Of a stretch of DNA of 64,000 nt, positions 18,046 through 26,822 are shown in pieces. The stretch is from Actinocatenispora rupis (lineage in GTDB: Bacteria > Actinomycetota > Actinomycetes > Mycobacteriales > Micromonosporaceae). Made by a program: the position numbers and the translations under genes. Below the pieces are notes generated by a model that worked only from the letters and a program-made list of their open reading frames with translations, was not told where the DNA came from and ran no database searches. The first letter of the stretch is position 1. Every line of letters starts with the position of its first letter. The stretch lies in NCBI RefSeq assembly GCF_016861975.1, contig NZ_BOMB01000010.1, forward strand, positions 186,001-250,000, written 5' to 3'.

Positions 18046-18059
18046 GGCAAGATATTGCC
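18046..18059. promoter_or_regulatory. GGCAA-GATA-TTGCC inverted repeat upstream of the binding protein
   Basis: Perfect 5-bp arms around GATA, about 135 bp before the lipoprotein start, in an AT-richer patch. A plausible operator or promoter element; no regulator can be named. Confidence 0.35.
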
Positions 18060-18194
18060 GTCGTGCCGCGCTTGGACGGTCAATGGTGACGTACGCGTTA
18101 TCGAGTGCTGATGTACCGCAACCTACGGTGGGGAACCGAGCGCCGGGTGCGGATGGCCCGGGCTCGTCCGGGGGACCGTCTACGAGGTGGTGAA

Positions 18195-19952
18195 ATGCGA
18201 GCAGGCAAGGCAGTGGCCGTGGGTGCGGTGGCCGTCGCGCTGATCGGGATGTCGGCGGCGTGCAGCAAGAACACGGGAAAGACCGACCAGTCCGGTCCGA
18301 GCGCGCAGGTCGCGTCCGGTGAGATCAGCACCGATCCGGCCGACTCCAAGGGGCCGGCGGCGACGATCGCGGGCGCCAAGCGCGGCGGGACGATCATCTC
18401 GTACCACGAGCGCGACATCGAGCACCTCGACCCGCAGCGGGTCTACATCTCCGACGGCCAGGCGCTCGACGAGCTGGTCACGCGGCAGCTCACCGCGTTC
18501 AAGGTCGATCCCGCGACGCACAAGTCGATGCTGGTGGGCGACCTCGCGACGGACGCCGGCACCGACGTCAACCACGACGGCAAGACGTGGAGGTACACGC
18601 TGAAGTCGGGGTTGAAGTACCAGGACGGGACGCCGATCACGGCCGCCGACGTGGCGTACGGGGTGGCCCGGTCCTTCTCGCCGAACCTCGCCGACGGGCC
18701 GCACTACATCCAGCAGTGGCTGGCCGGCTCGACGAACTACAACGCGTCGTACAAGGGGCCGTACAACGGGGGCGCCGCGGTGCCGCCCGGCGTGACGGTG
18801 CAGGGCAACACGATCACGTTCCACCTCAAGTCGGCGCAGCCCGAGTTCCCGTACGCGGCGTCCTGGGGCACGACCTCGCCGCTGCCCAGGGCGCAGGACA
18901 AGAACCCGAACGCGATCGACACGCACCCGTTCTCGTCCGGGCCGTACCAGATCAAGACGTACCACCGCGGTGACGAGCTGATCCTCGCCCGCAACAAGTA
19001 CTGGGACGCGAAGACCGACCCGATCCGGCACGACTTCTTCGACACGTTCGACATGAAGATCGGTGTCAGCCCGACGGACCAGACCAACCGTGTGCTGTCC
19101 GACAACGGTTCCGACCAGTACGCGGTGGTCGACCAGCCCGGCGTCTCCAGCGAGATGACGCAGAAGGTGCTGACCGACTCGTCGGCGAAGAACCGGATCC
19201 TCAACGGGTACCTGTCGTTCGCGGCGCGGATCGACATCAACACCCAGCGGGTCACGGATGTCAACGTGCGCAAGGCACTCAACGACGCCTTCGACCGCTC
19301 CGGGTACATCCGGGCGCTGGGTGGCACCGCGCAGGCCGCGCCCGCCACCACGCTGATGTCGCCGACCCAGGCCGGCTACAACAAGTACGACGCGTACCCG
19401 GGTGCGGGCACGGCGGACGGCGTCGCCAAGGCAAAGAAGTTGCTCAACGGCAAGCACCCCAAGCTGGTGTACGCGTACCCCAACACCGAGGACGGGCAGA
19501 AGCTCGCCACCGTCGTCCAGTCGTCGTTGCAGCGGGCCGGCTTCCAGATCGTGCTGCGGCAGGCCGACCAGAACAGCTTCTTCACCGACATCGACCGCAA
19601 GAACAACGGCTGGGACCTGTACCCGACGAACTGGGGTGCCGACTGGCCGAGCGGTTCCACGGTCATCCCGCCGCTGTTCGACGGCCGGACGATCGCGCCG
19701 GCGGGCAACCAGGACTCGTCGTACCTGAACGCGGCCGACGTCAACGCGCAGATCGACAAGATCAAGAAGGAGCCGGTCAAGCAGGGCATCGGCGACTGGG
19801 GCAAGCTCGACCAGACGATCATGACCAAGTACGCCCCGTCCATCCCGACCTACTACATCAAGCAGCTCAGCGTGGTCGGGTCGAAGGTGCACGACGTCAA
19901 GATCGAGAACCCGCCCGGCGCGCTCGCGTACGTCGACGCCTGGGTCGGCTGA
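18195..19952 (+). CDS. Family 5 ABC substrate-binding lipoprotein (peptide/nickel type)
   Basis: A 585-residue SBP_bac_5 protein. The lipobox is MSAAC (Cys23), and the mature part has HLDPQRVYISDGQALDELV, the typical first helix, and GLKYQDGTPITAADVAYGV, the family signature. These proteins deliver oligopeptides or other large solutes to a permease. No permease or ATPase gene is next to it, so it is an orphan using a distant transporter. It is richer in Lys, Asn and Asp than its neighbours, as expected for an abundant secreted protein. GAGGTGGTGAA precedes the chosen ATG. A perfect hairpin follows. Confidence 0.93.
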   Translation: MRAGKAVAVGAVAVALIGMSAACSKNTGKTDQSGPSAQVASGEISTDPADSKGPAATIAGAKRGGTIISYHERDIEHLDPQRVYISDGQALDELVTRQLTAFKVDPATHKSMLVGDLATDAGTDVNHDGKTWRYTLKSGLKYQDGTPITAADVAYGVARSFSPNLADGPHYIQQWLAGSTNYNASYKGPYNGGAAVPPGVTVQGNTITFHLKSAQPEFPYAASWGTTSPLPRAQDKNPNAIDTHPFSSGPYQIKTYHRGDELILARNKYWDAKTDPIRHDFFDTFDMKIGVSPTDQTNRVLSDNGSDQYAVVDQPGVSSEMTQKVLTDSSAKNRILNGYLSFAARIDINTQRVTDVNVRKALNDAFDRSGYIRALGGTAQAAPATTLMSPTQAGYNKYDAYPGAGTADGVAKAKKLLNGKHPKLVYAYPNTEDGQKLATVVQSSLQRAGFQIVLRQADQNSFFTDIDRKNNGWDLYPTNWGADWPSGSTVIPPLFDGRTIAPAGNQDSSYLNAADVNAQIDKIKKEPVKQGIGDWGKLDQTIMTKYAPSIPTYYIKQLSVVGSKVHDVKIENPPGALAYVDAWVG

Positions 19953-19964
19953 CCGCCGCTCTCC

Positions 19965-20002
19965 CGGTCCTGGTTCGGCTCAACGGAGCCGAACCAGGAC
20001 CG
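19965..20002 (+). terminator. Strong hairpin terminator after the binding protein
   Basis: A perfect 17-bp stem with an AACG tetraloop (loop 19982-19985), beginning 13 bp after the stop. It insulates the orphan lipoprotein gene as a single transcription unit. Confidence 0.85.
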
Positions 20003-20096
20003 CCCGGCTCGGCGTCCACATCGTTCGGGTGGCCGGTCCCGTCGTGGGGCCGGCGATCCGCGTGTGTCCAGGATGGACGGTGGGATGATCGCGCGC

Positions 20097-21047
20097 ATGG
20101 ACATTCCGGTACCGGAGCCGATCCCGACGCGACGGCTGCTGCTGCGGCCGGTGACCGACGCCGACGTACCGGTGCTGGTGCGGCTCGCGACCGACCCGGA
20201 CGTGCTGCGGCACCTGGGCGGGCCGCGGGACACCGGGCGGGCCCGGGCGCGTGCGGCCGAGCTGGTCGGCGCACCCGGCCACGTCACCGTGACGCTCGCC
20301 GACGGCACCCCGGCCGGCATCGTACGGCTGGCGCCGGACCCGCGGACCGGTGAGCCCGCGGTGACGTGCGCGCTGGCGCCCGGGCACCGGGGCCACGGGT
20401 ACGGGCGGGAGGCGGTGGATGCGGTACTGCGGTGGGGATTCGGCCTGGCGCCGGCCGCCGCGGTGCCCCGGATCGTCGCCGTCGTCGGGGAAGCGGACGA
20501 GCGGTCCCGCCGCATGCTCGCGGCACTCGGCATGGTCCAGGTGGACCGGTTCACGGAATCCGGTGCGCCGCAAGCGATGTACGCACTGCACCGGACCGTA
20601 CCGGGGCTGGGGCGGCGGCTGCGCCGGCACGTCGGTACGGACACGCTGCTCGCGGTCGCGGCCGGGGTGATCGTACGTGACGCGGCGGGCCGGATCCTGT
20701 TGCAGCACCGCGACGACGGCACGTGGGGCATCCCGGGCGGGGGCCTGGAGGCGGGGGAGTCGCTGGAGCAGGCCGCCGCGCGCGAGCTGTACGAGGAGAC
20801 CGGTCTCGTCGCCGACTCCTTCACCCCGCTCGACACGTACTCGGGCCCCGAGTTCTTCCTGCGCTACCCCGACGGCAACCAGATGTACGTGGTGGGCGTG
20901 ACGTTCCTGGCGAACGGCGTGACCGGTGAGCCGCGCGCGGACGGCGAGGAGGGCGTGGAGCTGCGGTTCTGCGCCCCGGGCGACTGGCCGGACGGGCTGA
21001 ACTTCTACAACCGCCGGCTCCTCGACCGCTGCCTGCCCCGGCTGTAG
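20097..21047 (+). CDS. GNAT acetyltransferase - NUDIX hydrolase fusion
   Basis: A protein of about 316 residues with two catalytic domains. Residues 1-165 are a RimJ/RimL-type GNAT: TRRLLLRPVTDADVPVLVRL, then ALAPGHRGHGYGREAVDAVL, the acetyl-CoA pyrophosphate loop. Residues about 180-315 are NUDIX: GGGLEAGESLEQAAARELYE followed by ETG gives the full GX5EX7REUXEEXGU box. The fusion suggests linked acetylation and pyrophosphate hydrolysis, for example self-resistance or metabolite repair. Both active sites look intact. The start could also be the ATG at 20085. Confidence 0.87.
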   Translation: MDIPVPEPIPTRRLLLRPVTDADVPVLVRLATDPDVLRHLGGPRDTGRARARAAELVGAPGHVTVTLADGTPAGIVRLAPDPRTGEPAVTCALAPGHRGHGYGREAVDAVLRWGFGLAPAAAVPRIVAVVGEADERSRRMLAALGMVQVDRFTESGAPQAMYALHRTVPGLGRRLRRHVGTDTLLAVAAGVIVRDAAGRILLQHRDDGTWGIPGGGLEAGESLEQAAARELYEETGLVADSFTPLDTYSGPEFFLRYPDGNQMYVVGVTFLANGVTGEPRADGEEGVELRFCAPGDWPDGLNFYNRRLLDRCLPRL

Positions 21048-21058
21048 CGCGCGGCCGC

Positions 21059-21754
21059 TCAGAGCGCCACGCGCAGCCCGGGGTGGGCGAGGACCACGGG
21101 GCAGCCGGCGAGCGCGGCGGCCTCGGCGAGCAGCGCCGGATGGTCCTGCCAGGCGCGCAGGTGGGTGAGGACCAGCAGCCGGGCGCCGGCGCGGGCGGCG
21201 AGCCGGCCCGCGTCGCCGGCGGTGAGGTGGCGGGGGATCGGCCCGTCGGCGTCGCTGCCGGACGCCTCGGCGAGCAGCACCCGGCAGCCGTCGGCCAGCT
21301 CGTCGATCGCCTGGCACGGGCCGGTGTCGGCCGTGTAGCAGAGCGCGTCGCCGATCCGGGTCGCCCAGCACTCGCCGTGGTCGACCCGGGCCAGCCGGAC
21401 GTCGAGCGGACCGTACCGGTGGGGTCCGGGCGTCGCGATCGTCGGCGTGAACGAGTCCGGGTCGGTACGCAGGACGTCGGGCATGTCGGACGGCCCGGTG
21501 AGCGGCAGCGGCGGCGCGGCCGTCTCGGCGCGCAGCCGCCCGAGCTGGGTCAGGTCCGCATGGTGGTCGGAGTGCGCGTGCGACAGGACGACCGCGTCGA
21601 CGTCGCCGGCCAGCACGTACCGCTGGAGCGGGCCGGACGCGCCGGGGCCGAGGTCCAGCAGCAGCCGGTACCCGCCGGCCTCGACGAGGTAGCTGGAACA
21701 CGCCGAGTCGGGGCCCGGCGCCGAACCGGCGCACCCCACCACCGTCAGCCGCAT
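21059..21754 (-). CDS. MBL-fold metallo-hydrolase
   Basis: A 231-residue metallo-beta-lactamase-fold enzyme. It opens MRLTVVGCAGSAPGPDSACS; the zinc motif is LSHAHSDHHADL (HxHxDH), followed by CYTADTGP and THLRAWQ. It resembles the ribonuclease Z / arylsulfatase-like small hydrolases (YhfI type); the substrate is unknown. Its stop is 11 bp from that of the convergent GNAT-NUDIX gene. The downstream-strand neighbour is the APH(3'')-like gene, 22 bp upstream of it on the same strand, so they may form an operon. Confidence 0.88.
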   Translation of the reverse strand: MRLTVVGCAGSAPGPDSACSSYLVEAGGYRLLLDLGPGASGPLQRYVLAGDVDAVVLSHAHSDHHADLTQLGRLRAETAAPPLPLTGPSDMPDVLRTDPDSFTPTIATPGPHRYGPLDVRLARVDHGECWATRIGDALCYTADTGPCQAIDELADGCRVLLAEASGSDADGPIPRHLTAGDAGRLAARAGARLLVLTHLRAWQDHPALLAEAAALAGCPVVLAHPGLRVAL

Positions 21755-21776
21755 GCCGGCACCGTACCGGGGGCGG

Positions 21777-22571
21777 TCAGTCCCAGGTGAGCGGGTCGAG
21801 GTGGAGGTAGAACCGCTGGCGGTCGGGGTCCGGCACCATCCCGTACCCGCGGGCGAAGTCGGCCTCGGCGGCGGTCGCGGTCGCCTCGTCCGGCCAGGTG
21901 GACCGGGCGGTCACGGACAGCAGCGCGAGGTCGGCGTGGCGGTCGGCGCGACCCAGCCGGCCCAGGTCGACGAACCCGATCACGGCGCCGGTCGCCGGGT
22001 CGAGCAGGATGTTCGGCAGGCACAGGTCGCCGTGGCAGACGACGGTGTCGGCGGCCTCCTGCGCGCGCCGCCGGTCCGCCTGGCCGGCCAACCGCGCCAG
22101 TAGTTCGGCGGGCGGCGTGGTCCGCTGCTCCACCGGCAGGAACTCCGGGTGCACGGCGCCGCGCGCGACCACGTCCCGGGCCCGCGCGAGCATCCACCCG
22201 AGTCCCCGATCGTACGGGCAGGCGGCGGTCGGCAGCGCGTGCAGCCGGCGTACCGCGGCGGTCACGGACGGCCAGGCGCGCCGCAACCCGGCCGGCGACA
22301 CCCGGTCGGCGGGCACGCCCGGCACCGCGCTCGTCACCAGGTACGCCCCGGCGTCGTCGGCCACCCAGTCGAGCACCGTCGCCCCCGGTACGCCGGTGCC
22401 GGCCAGCCAGGTGATCCGGTCGCGTTCGGCGGCGAGCAGGTCGGCGCGGGCGGGACTGGCACACTTCGCGTACCGGGTGCGGTCGGGGCTGCGGAACACC
22501 AGGTCGCCGGACTCGCCGTCGGTCACCGGTGACCACGCCGCGAACCGCCGCGGTACCTCCGGGTCGGTCAT
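21777..22571 (-). CDS. aph(3''): APH(3'')-type aminoglycoside (streptomycin) O-phosphotransferase
   Basis: A 264-residue kinase of the choline/aminoglycoside kinase fold. WSPVTDGESGDLVF, ERDRITWLAGTGVP and FYLHLDPLTW match, position for position, the pattern of StrA-type APH(3'') enzymes as I recall them. VCHGDLCLPNILLD is the catalytic Brenner-type loop (Asp) and GFVDLGRLGRADRHADLAL the Mg site with substrate-binding Asp-Arg. Known members phosphorylate streptomycin 3''-OH. No streptomycin biosynthetic genes are near, so it looks like intrinsic resistance. Confidence 0.88.
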   Translation of the reverse strand: MTDPEVPRRFAAWSPVTDGESGDLVFRSPDRTRYAKCASPARADLLAAERDRITWLAGTGVPGATVLDWVADDAGAYLVTSAVPGVPADRVSPAGLRRAWPSVTAAVRRLHALPTAACPYDRGLGWMLARARDVVARGAVHPEFLPVEQRTTPPAELLARLAGQADRRRAQEAADTVVCHGDLCLPNILLDPATGAVIGFVDLGRLGRADRHADLALLSVTARSTWPDEATATAAEADFARGYGMVPDPDRQRFYLHLDPLTWD

Positions 22572-22687
22572 GCCGACCAGCGTAGGTGGGCGCGGGTGGG
22601 TCCGGCGGTCCCAGGATCGGCGGTGCCTGCCCGTGGCCCGCCGGCGGGCGCATCGTGGTGGCAGCGAGACGAGAACCGAGGAGGACC

Positions 22688-23563
22688 ATGCCCACCACGA
22701 CAACCACGACGAGTCCGGGCGGCACGTTCACGCTGGCCGACGGCCTGACCGTCAGCCGCATCGGGTACGGCGCGATGCAGCTCGCCGGCCCGCACGCGTT
22801 CGGCCCGCCGGCCGACCGGGCCGCCGCCGTCGAGGTACTGCGCGAGGCCGTACGACTGGGCATCACGCACATCGACACCAGCGACTACTACGGGCCGTAC
22901 GTCACGAACGAGATCATCCGGGAGGCGCTGCACCCGTACCCGGCGGGGCTGCACCTCGTCACCAAGGTCGGCGCGCTGCGCGACGCGGACGGCGGCTGGC
23001 CGCCCGCGCTCGCACCCGATCAGCTGCGGCAGGCCGTGCACGACAACCTGGCCCGGCTCGGCCTCGACGCGCTCGACGTGGTCAACCTGCGCGTCGGCGG
23101 CCTCGATCGGCCGGAACCCGGCTCCGTCGCCGAACCCTTCCAGGTACTCGCCGAGCTGCGCGAGCAGGGCCTCATCCGGCACCTGGGCCTGAGTACGGTG
23201 ACCGCGGAGCAGGTCGCGGAGGCGCAGCGGATCGCACCGGTCGTGTGCGTGCAGAACTTCTACAACGTGGCGCACCGGGTCGACGACGAGCTGGTCGATT
23301 CCCTTGCCGCGCAAGGCATCGCGTACGTTCCGTACTTCCCGCTCGGTGGCTTCGACCCGATCCAGTCGGCGACGCTGAACGCGGTGGCGGGGCGGCTCGG
23401 CGCGACACCGATGGCGGTCGCGCTGGCCTGGCTGCTCCAGCGTTCGCCCAACATCCTGCTCATCCCCGGTACGTCCTCGGTCGCGCACCTGCGCGAGAAC
23501 GTCGCCGGCGCCGCCCTCACCCTCCCGCCGGACGCCGTCGCCGAACTCGACACCATCGCCTGA
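22688..23563 (+). CDS. Aldo/keto reductase
   Basis: A 291-residue NADPH-dependent oxidoreductase of the (beta/alpha)8 barrel AKR superfamily. Catalytic Asp and Tyr lie in HIDTSDYYGPYVTNEII and Lys in HLVTKVGAL. The position usually held by His reads Arg (VVNLRVGG), as in the pyridoxal-dehydrogenase-like AKR subgroup. SPNILLIPGTSSVAHLREN is the cofactor-phosphate site. GAGGAGGACC precedes the ATG at 22688, which fixes the start. A poly-Thr N-terminus follows. The physiological carbonyl is unknown. Confidence 0.9.
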   Translation: MPTTTTTTSPGGTFTLADGLTVSRIGYGAMQLAGPHAFGPPADRAAAVEVLREAVRLGITHIDTSDYYGPYVTNEIIREALHPYPAGLHLVTKVGALRDADGGWPPALAPDQLRQAVHDNLARLGLDALDVVNLRVGGLDRPEPGSVAEPFQVLAELREQGLIRHLGLSTVTAEQVAEAQRIAPVVCVQNFYNVAHRVDDELVDSLAAQGIAYVPYFPLGGFDPIQSATLNAVAGRLGATPMAVALAWLLQRSPNILLIPGTSSVAHLRENVAGAALTLPPDAVAELDTIA

Positions 23564-23597
23564 AACGCCTGGTACGCAAGCGATCGGGGGTCGGCGG

Positions 23598-26500
23598 TCA
23601 GGCGGGGAGGGTGCCGAGGAGACGCGCGGCCTGCGGGGCGTACGTCGCGTCGCCGGTGGCCGCCGCCCGCCGCAACAGCGGTACGGCCCCGGCGGCGTCC
23701 CCGCGGCCGGCGAGGATCTCGCCGACCCGGTACGCCGCCTCGGCCACGAGTACCGGATCGTCGGTGCCGTCGAGGGTGCGGGTGTAGAAGTCGACGGCCT
23801 GGTCGTGGTGGCCGAGCCAGTAGCACAGCTCGCCGAGGTGCGCGACGGCGAGCGGCGCGGCGTCCGGCTTCGTCTCGGCGAGCTGGCCGAACCAGCGCAG
23901 CGCGGCCGGCAGGTCGCGGCGTTCCTTGGCACGGTCGGCGAGCACCCCGGCGGCCTCGACGGCGAACTCGCCGCGCGCCTCGGCCACCGTCTCCAGCAGC
24001 CCGTACGCCTCCTCGTCGGCCGGGTCGGCGGCGTGCCGGGTCTGCGCGTAGACGTACAGGGCCATCGGGAGGCCGCTCTCCGCGGCCGACGCGAGGGTGG
24101 CGAGCGCCGCCGCGTGGTCGCCCTCCTCGTCACGCTGCATGACGCCGATCAGGACGGCGGCGCGGACGCCGAACAGGTGCCCCGGCGTGCCAGGCCATCT
24201 CCGCGAGCAGCGCCCGCCCGGCGTCCCGGTCCACCGCCGACACCAGCTCCCACCGCCGGTAGTCGGCGACGCCCGCCGGCTTGCGCACCCGCGACACCCC
24301 GACCCTCGCGTACGCCGCGGTGGCGGCGGTGGTGTCGCCGGTCGCGGCGAGCGCGTCGCCGAGGTCCAGCCCCGCCCATGCCGCGTCCACCACGTCGCCG
24401 TACTCCACCACGCACCGCAGGTACGGCACGGTCGCGGCGCGGTCCGCGGCGGTCTCCTCGGCGAGCCGCTGCGCGTACGAGACGGCGGTCGTGCGGTGCC
24501 GCGTACCGGCGAGGCGGTGCAGCGCGCTCGCCGCACCGGCGTGGTCACCGGCCCCGGCGAGCCGTTCGACGGCGACGAGGACGTTGTCGCGCGCCCCGTC
24601 CGCGTCCGGTACGGCGGAGTCCGCGACCCGGGCCCAGGCGTACGCCGCGTCGGCCAGCTCGCCGCGCTGGTACAGGAGCTGGCCGAGCCGGCTCGCCGCC
24701 CGCGTCTCCGTCTCGTCCACCCCCGACGCCACGGCCTGCTCGTACAGCCGGCGAGCGGTGGCGTGGTCGCCCTGCTGCTCGCGGACCAGGCCGAGGTGGG
24801 CGAGCGAGATGGGCGACCATTCCGGGTCGCCGGCGGCCGCGGCCCGCTCGAACCAGCCGGCCGCCGCGGCCAGGTCGCCCTGGCCGGCGGCCTGCTGGCC
24901 GAGGGTGTCGAAGCCGGCGACCGCCGCGCGTTGCCGGCCCGCGGCGGCCCGCTCGGCGAGTTCCGCGACGCGGTCGAGGTCGCCGCACCGGGCGTGCAAC
25001 TGGATCAGCGCGAACGCCGCGTCGTCGCGCAGTTCCGCCGGACCGGTCGCCGCCACCCGGGTCAGCACGGCGTCCGCGCCGTCGGTGTCGCCACGGTCGG
25101 CCAGCAGGTCGGCGAGCGCGAGGCCGGCCCGCGCCGACGCCTCGCCCTCGCCCGCCTCGACCGCCCGGCGGAACGCGTCGGCCGCGCCGTCCGGGTCACC
25201 CGCGTCGCGCAGCGCCAGCCCCAGGTTGTGCGAGGCGACCGCGACGGTCACCGGATCCGCCCCCGCCGCGGCCCGCTCGTACTGTCGGCGCGCCTCGTCG
25301 TTCTCGCCCAGCTCGCACAGTACGCCGGCGAGCTCGATCCGGACGGCGGGCGGGGTGCGGTCGCCGCCGACGTCGGCGACCAGTTCCAGCAGGTCGCGGG
25401 CGACCCGGTGGGCGCCGTCCCGGCTGGCCGCCACCGCCAGCTCCCCGCCGACCAGCGCCGCACCCCGGTACCCGTCGTCGTCCAGCCCGGCCAGCAGGAC
25501 GTGCGCGGCGCCGAGCTGGCGCGCGTGCGCGGCGAGCGCGAACCCGGCGACCGCCGCCGACCCGTACGCCTCGGTCAGGCTCGCCTCCGCGCCCGCCCGG
25601 TCGCCCTCGGTCGCGAGCCGGAACCCGCGCTCCGTCGGCGATTCCGTGCCCGCCCGCCGTCGCGCGTGCGCCGTCACCTCCGGATCGCCGAACGTCTCCG
25701 CCAGCGCGTACGCCAGCTGCGCCTGCTCGGCCAGTCCCGCGTCCTGTAACCGGATCCCCAGGTTGTACGCGGCGCGCGCGGCGCAGTCGGCCGGCCCGTC
25801 GTCGATCGCCCGCTGGTACGCCTCGCGCGCGGCGGCCAGGTCACCGCGGTCGGCGTGCCGCTCGCCGATGTTGTTCCAGGCGGCGCACCGGATCCGGGCG
25901 TCGCCGACCGCCACCGCCCGCCGGTACGCGGCGACCGCGGCGCCGTGCCCGGCCAGCACCGTACCGAGGCTCAGGGCGGCGGGGCCGGCGACCGCGGGAT
26001 CGTTGCCGCGGGCCGCGTCGGCGTACGCGAACTCCAGGCAGCCGGCCGCACCGCTGGCAGCGATCGCGTCCGCCGCGGCCCAGGCGGCGGCCGCCACGTC
26101 ACCGTCCAGCGGCACCTCGTCGGCCTCCTCGTACCGGCCGAGGTCGGCGAGCACCCGGCGCAGCTGGTACCGGGCGTGCGACGCGAGCGGGCCGGCACCG
26201 TCGGCGACCCGGCGGTACCAACGCTCGGCGAGGTCGAGGTTGGGGCCGCCGCGGTCGTGCCGCAGGCAACCGGCCCGGAACGCGGCCTGTTCGGCCGGTG
26301 CGCCGGCGTCGGCGGGTACCGCCTCCCACGCCGCGAGCGCGCCGTCGAGGTCGCCGGTGTCCCGGCGCAGCGTGCCGAGCAGCAGCCCGGCCGTACCGCG
26401 GGAGTCGGGGTGGCCGAGGTCGGCGGCGAGGGCGAGGACCGCGGCGGCGGCGTCGGTGTCGCCGGCGCGCTGCCGGCACCGGGCGATGTCCACGGCGAGC

Positions 26501-26691
26501 CGGGACGCGGCCGCGAACGCCGCACCGTCGCGTACCGCGCGGAACAGTTCCCGGGCGGCGGTGAATTCATTCCGGAGGAGCTGGGCGGCGAATTGCGATT
26601 CCGCGCCGGTGGCCCGCTCGAATCGTTGTCGGGCCGCGTCGGCGTCGCCTTCGGCAATCAGCAGCGAACCGAACATGAAATCGTAATCCAT
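23598..26691 (-). CDS. Large TPR-repeat protein, reading frame broken near its C-terminus
   Basis: From the ATG at 26691 (GGAGAGG about 8 bases upstream) an 853-residue open frame runs to a stop at 24130. It consists almost entirely of tetratricopeptide/Sel1-like helix pairs, with repeats of about 35-38 residues such as AAWNNIGERHADRGDLAAA. The neighbouring frame continues the same repeat pattern without interruption from about 24180 to 23598. One extra base in a GGGG run at 24183-24180 (minus strand) therefore explains the break. The intact protein would be about 1030 residues. It is divergent from a second TPR protein of the same style 131 bp away. No catalytic or membrane segment is seen; a scaffolding role is inference. 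Confidence 0.75.
24180..24183 (-). other. Apparent one-base frameshift in a CCCC run
   Basis: Reading MAWHAG followed by HLFGVRAAVLIGV across the site needs three Gs instead of four on the coding strand. TPR-type sequence on both sides argues for a mutation or sequencing error rather than two genes. Confidence 0.65.
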
Positions 26692-26822
26692 TGACGCACG
26701 CCTCTCCGACCTCGTGTGCCGAGCGAGATTACCAACGCGACGGCGCACCGTTTCCGGCCGGACCGCGGCGTGGTAGACATTCGATTCCAGCGACCACCGA
26801 GACGAACGGAAAACCGCGCGCC

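Noticed and set aside
22688-23563. Inactive aldo/keto reductase because the catalytic His is Arg
   Set aside because: The NLRVGG wording is, as I recall, common in an active-looking actinobacterial AKR subgroup, so loss of function is not supported.
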